The notes beneath the pieces are model-generated. The model had not been told where the DNA came from, made no database searches, and was given only the letters and a program-made list of their open reading frames with translations. This document shows, piece by piece, positions 5,264 to 6,530 of a DNA stretch of 6,530 bases (positions are counted from its first letter, which is position 1; every line of letters starts with the position of its first letter). Made by a program: the position numbers and the translations under genes. Source of the DNA: Methanolinea sp. (GTDB lineage Archaea; Halobacteriota; Methanomicrobia; Methanomicrobiales; Methanospirillaceae); NCBI GenBank assembly GCA_013331225.1, contig DUGV01000214.1, positions 1-6,530 on the forward strand. Direction: 5' to 3'.

Positions 5264-5538
5264 GCCAGCACCCCCGCCGGCCGGGTCTCGCTCCGGGTGC
5301 GGAAATCCTGGTCCCGGGGCACGCCGAGTTTCCAGATCGCCATCTCGTACCCGCATTTCGGGCAGTGGATGAAGAGCCACATCCGGCCGGCGTCAGTCTC
5401 CCAGCCGGCATCATGGGGATATCCGTGGACCTGGTCGCCTCGAAGGTCACGCCCACAGAGGCACCGGGACCGGGCCGGGTCGCAATAGTCCCGGATCCAA
5501 TCGGCGACGTCGGGAAAGGGGAGATCGTCAGGGGGCAT
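5260..5538 (-). CDS. Small zinc-ribbon protein, unknown function
   Basis: 92 residues starting MPPDDLPFPDVADWIRDYCD. The start codon follows the TAA of the upstream gene with no spacing (TAAATG). Cysteines at 26 and 28 (RCLCGRD) and at 59 and 62 (HCPKCGYE), with C19 and several His residues nearby, make a probable four-cysteine zinc site. Between the knuckles are a Gly/Asp-rich segment and a strand GRMWLFIHC; after them EMAIWKLG. The tail is Arg-rich. Zinc ribbons of this size in archaeal viruses and plasmids often bind nucleic acid or a partner protein, but no specific family is recognised. It ends four bases into the next gene (ATGA). Confidence 0.75.
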   Translation of the reverse strand: MPPDDLPFPDVADWIRDYCDPARSRCLCGRDLRGDQVHGYPHDAGWETDAGRMWLFIHCPKCGYEMAIWKLGVPRDQDFRTRSETRPAGVLA

Positions 5539-5739
5539 TTACACCCCTCCCATAAGATCGCTTGTCATCTTCCGCAGGCGGACCGCCTCATGTATCCGGG
5601 CCTCGAAGCCGACCGGGTCGGCAAAGTCCCCGTAAATCTTGATTGCCCCACCCTTTCCAGGCGTTCCTATCTCGATGCTGTCCTGGAAGGGTGAACCCTC
5701 CAGGATCTTCTTGACCGTGATAAGCTGCGGTTCTGTCAT
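5539..5739 (-). CDS. 66-residue protein, unknown function
   Basis: The ATG at 5739 overlaps the previous stop (ATGA) and is preceded by GGGGGTG. The sequence starts MTEPQLITVKKILEGSPFQD, continues with a Gly-rich turn and a strand (GKGGAIKIYGDF), and ends in a helix, VGFEARIHEAVRLRKM. The helix-strand-strand-helix appearance suggests a small folded alpha/beta protein. I do not recognise the family. Position in the coupled operon supports it. Confidence 0.72.
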   Translation of the reverse strand: MTEPQLITVKKILEGSPFQDSIEIGTPGKGGAIKIYGDFADPVGFEARIHEAVRLRKMTSDLMGGV

Positions 5740-6008
5740 GCCTGCACCCCCTGGCCGGGGAGCGGGTCACAGCACCACGAGATCATATTCTGTTTCTTGG
5801 CCTCTGCCCGGCACGCATCCCAGCCTTCCTTATCGACCTGGATACGATAGACGGTCACAATATCCTCGGCACGGGTCCGCATGTCCTGCGCCTTCGCCTG
5901 GAGGATGAATGCCTGGTTCTCGAGTTCGACCGCCTGCTCCTGGAGCCGGCAGATCTTGTCAAGGTCCCGAGTGGGGATCACGTCGTACACACTCCTGGTC
6001 CCGATCAT
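5736..6008 (-). CDS. 90-residue coiled-coil protein, unknown function
   Basis: The start chosen is the ATG at 6008, which overlaps the upstream stop as ATGA and follows GAGGTG by 6 nt; the open frame extends to 6191 but the extra part is Gly/His/Cys-rich and overlaps the first gene. Residues 14-50 (DLDKICRLQEQAVELENQAF and on to AQDMRTRAEDI) form a heptad-like amphipathic helix. A second segment, VTVYRIQVDKEGWDACRAEA, follows, and the tail has a CC pair (ISWCCDPLP). It probably oligomerises or binds a partner. No family recognised. Confidence 0.75.
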   Translation of the reverse strand: MIGTRSVYDVIPTRDLDKICRLQEQAVELENQAFILQAKAQDMRTRAEDIVTVYRIQVDKEGWDACRAEAKKQNMISWCCDPLPGQGVQA

Positions 6009-6388
6009 GCCGCCACCTCTGCGACTGGTGAGGAGGAGAGGACCGGGACCGCCCCGGTGATCTCCCGCATGATCGAGACGTTGGCATACTTCCGCTCCCC
6101 TGTGAGAGCACCCTTCACCTGGGCAAGGGGAGAGATGTACTTGATGCCGTTGATCACATACATGACAGCTCTTCCCGAACGGGTAATCCATGCCTTCCCG
6201 ACAGGCGAGGGATTGCCGGCGGTCTTCATCACGTCGGAGATGTCGAAGATATCGACCGGCCAGTGGTCGAGAAGCCGGGTCACGTCTGACCGGGCTACAA
6301 CGGCCTGCATGGTCTTGATGTCAATCCGCAGGGTGCCCTCATATTGACGGGCTGCCCCTATGTGTTCAAATGCGTTTGCTTGGTTCAT
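6005..6388 (-). CDS. First gene of the operon, 127-residue protein of unknown function
   Basis: The start is the ATG at 6388, 8 nt downstream of GGTGAG (6402-6397); a TTG at 6403 in frame lies in that ribosome binding site and is unlikely. The protein begins MNQANAFEHIGAARQYEGTL. Two parts are visible: an N-terminal region with VVARSDVTRLLDHWPVDIFD, and a middle section with WITRSGRAVMYVINGIKYIS that looks like a beta-hairpin. A helical segment, GERKYANVSIMREI, and an Ala/Ser-rich tail follow. It has no signal peptide, so it is probably cytoplasmic. I do not recognise the family. Its start region carries the upstream copy of the 16-bp direct repeat. It leads a transcript of seven coupled genes. 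Confidence 0.78.
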   Translation of the reverse strand: MNQANAFEHIGAARQYEGTLRIDIKTMQAVVARSDVTRLLDHWPVDIFDISDVMKTAGNPSPVGKAWITRSGRAVMYVINGIKYISPLAQVKGALTGERKYANVSIMREITGAVPVLSSSPVAEVAA

Positions 6389-6395
6389 GGTGGTT
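6380..6395 (-). repeat. 16-bp direct repeat, upstream copy
   Basis: AACCACCATGAACCAA on the minus strand spans the ribosome-binding spacer and the first codons (M-N-Q) of the 6005-6388 gene and is identical to 4466-4481. The flanks differ, so the identity is limited to these 16 bases. Confidence 0.6.
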
Positions 6396-6396
6396 C

Positions 6397-6433
6397 TCAC
6401 CAATATATGATGTGGTCTGTTGCGGCCTTATAT
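6397..6433 (-). promoter_or_regulatory. Operon promoter and ribosome binding site
   Basis: On the minus strand ATATAA (6433-6428, context CCATATAAGG) is a TATA box; a start about 26 nt on is near 6405. The leader is then about 17 nt and consists mainly of the GGTGAG ribosome binding site. A second TATA-like word (CATATATTG, near 6402-6410) is too close to the start codon to serve. Confidence 0.6.
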
Positions 6434-6466
6434 GGTTGCCACGCGGTGTGAAAGTAATAGCAACAG
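6417..6466. repeat. Inverted repeat around the operon TATA box
   Basis: CTGTTGC (6417-6423) and GCAACAG (6460-6466) are perfect complements on either side of the TATA box. It could be an operator for a repressor such as the operon's own helix-turn-helix protein, but a 7-bp repeat with a 36-bp gap is weak evidence. Confidence 0.25.
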
Positions 6467-6491
6467 CATCTTTCGGCCCTTCGGGCTCCCC

Positions 6492-6530
6492 CACTGCTCG
6501 CGTTCGCTCGCTGCGAGGGGTCGCCCTCCG
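6492..6530 (+). repeat. Right arm of 39-bp imperfect inverted repeat (runs to the edge)
   Basis: This begins CACTGCTCGCGTTCGCTCGC and mirrors 4318-4356 with 6 mismatches in 39. A hairpin (CTCGC with GCGAG) can form inside it, and a GCCC/GGGC stem lies just before at 6476-6486. It may extend beyond the window. Confidence 0.5.

Overview
The window looks like chromosomal DNA of a methanogenic archaeon, most likely of the order Methanomicrobiales. The grounds are TATA-type archaeal promoters, GGAGG/GGTGA-type ribosome binding sites, a two-TM protein with two winged-helix domains of a kind common in Methanomicrobia, and secreted proteins with Ig-like domains. The genus cannot be fixed from the sequence. 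No rRNA, tRNA, CRISPR array, transposase or integrase was found.

Left half (1-4006): a locus of predicted secreted proteins around one regulator. On the minus strand there is the start of a secreted protein that runs off the left edge (1-163), a small two-TM protein (562-798) and a secreted protein of unknown family (847-1746). On the plus strand there is the membrane-anchored winged-helix regulator (2091-2876), divergent from the 847-1746 gene, and a secreted Ig-like protein (3086-4006). The three secreted-protein genes and the regulator share a promoter element, TTCTGGATCCGGCACAG in its best form, always 5-6 bp upstream of a TATA-like box. This suggests an autoregulated local regulon. The two minus-strand secreted-protein genes also share a roughly 160-bp duplicated region made of this promoter plus a 5' leader. 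The leader can fold into three stems that are kept in both copies although the loops differ.

Middle (4007-4500): composition becomes abruptly GC-rich right at the stop codon of the 3086 gene. About 380 bp carry many short GC-rich inverted repeats and no convincing gene. They are followed by a large imperfect inverted repeat (4436-4502).

Right half (4499-6388): a tight minus-strand operon of seven small genes, read from 6388 down to 4499. Five of its six junctions overlap or abut (ATGA, TGATG, TAAATG) and the last gap is 4 bp. It encodes, in order, an unknown 127-aa protein, a coiled-coil 90-aa protein, an unknown 66-aa protein, a zinc-ribbon protein, a 41-aa acidic peptide, a DUF6573 protein and an excisionase-type helix-turn-helix protein. 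The promoter is at 6397-6433. This is typical of provirus or plasmid accessory genes. An exact 16-bp direct repeat (4466-4481 and 6380-6395) and a 39-bp imperfect inverted repeat (4318-4356 and 6492-6530) bracket it, so it may be part of an integrated element that continues past the right edge.
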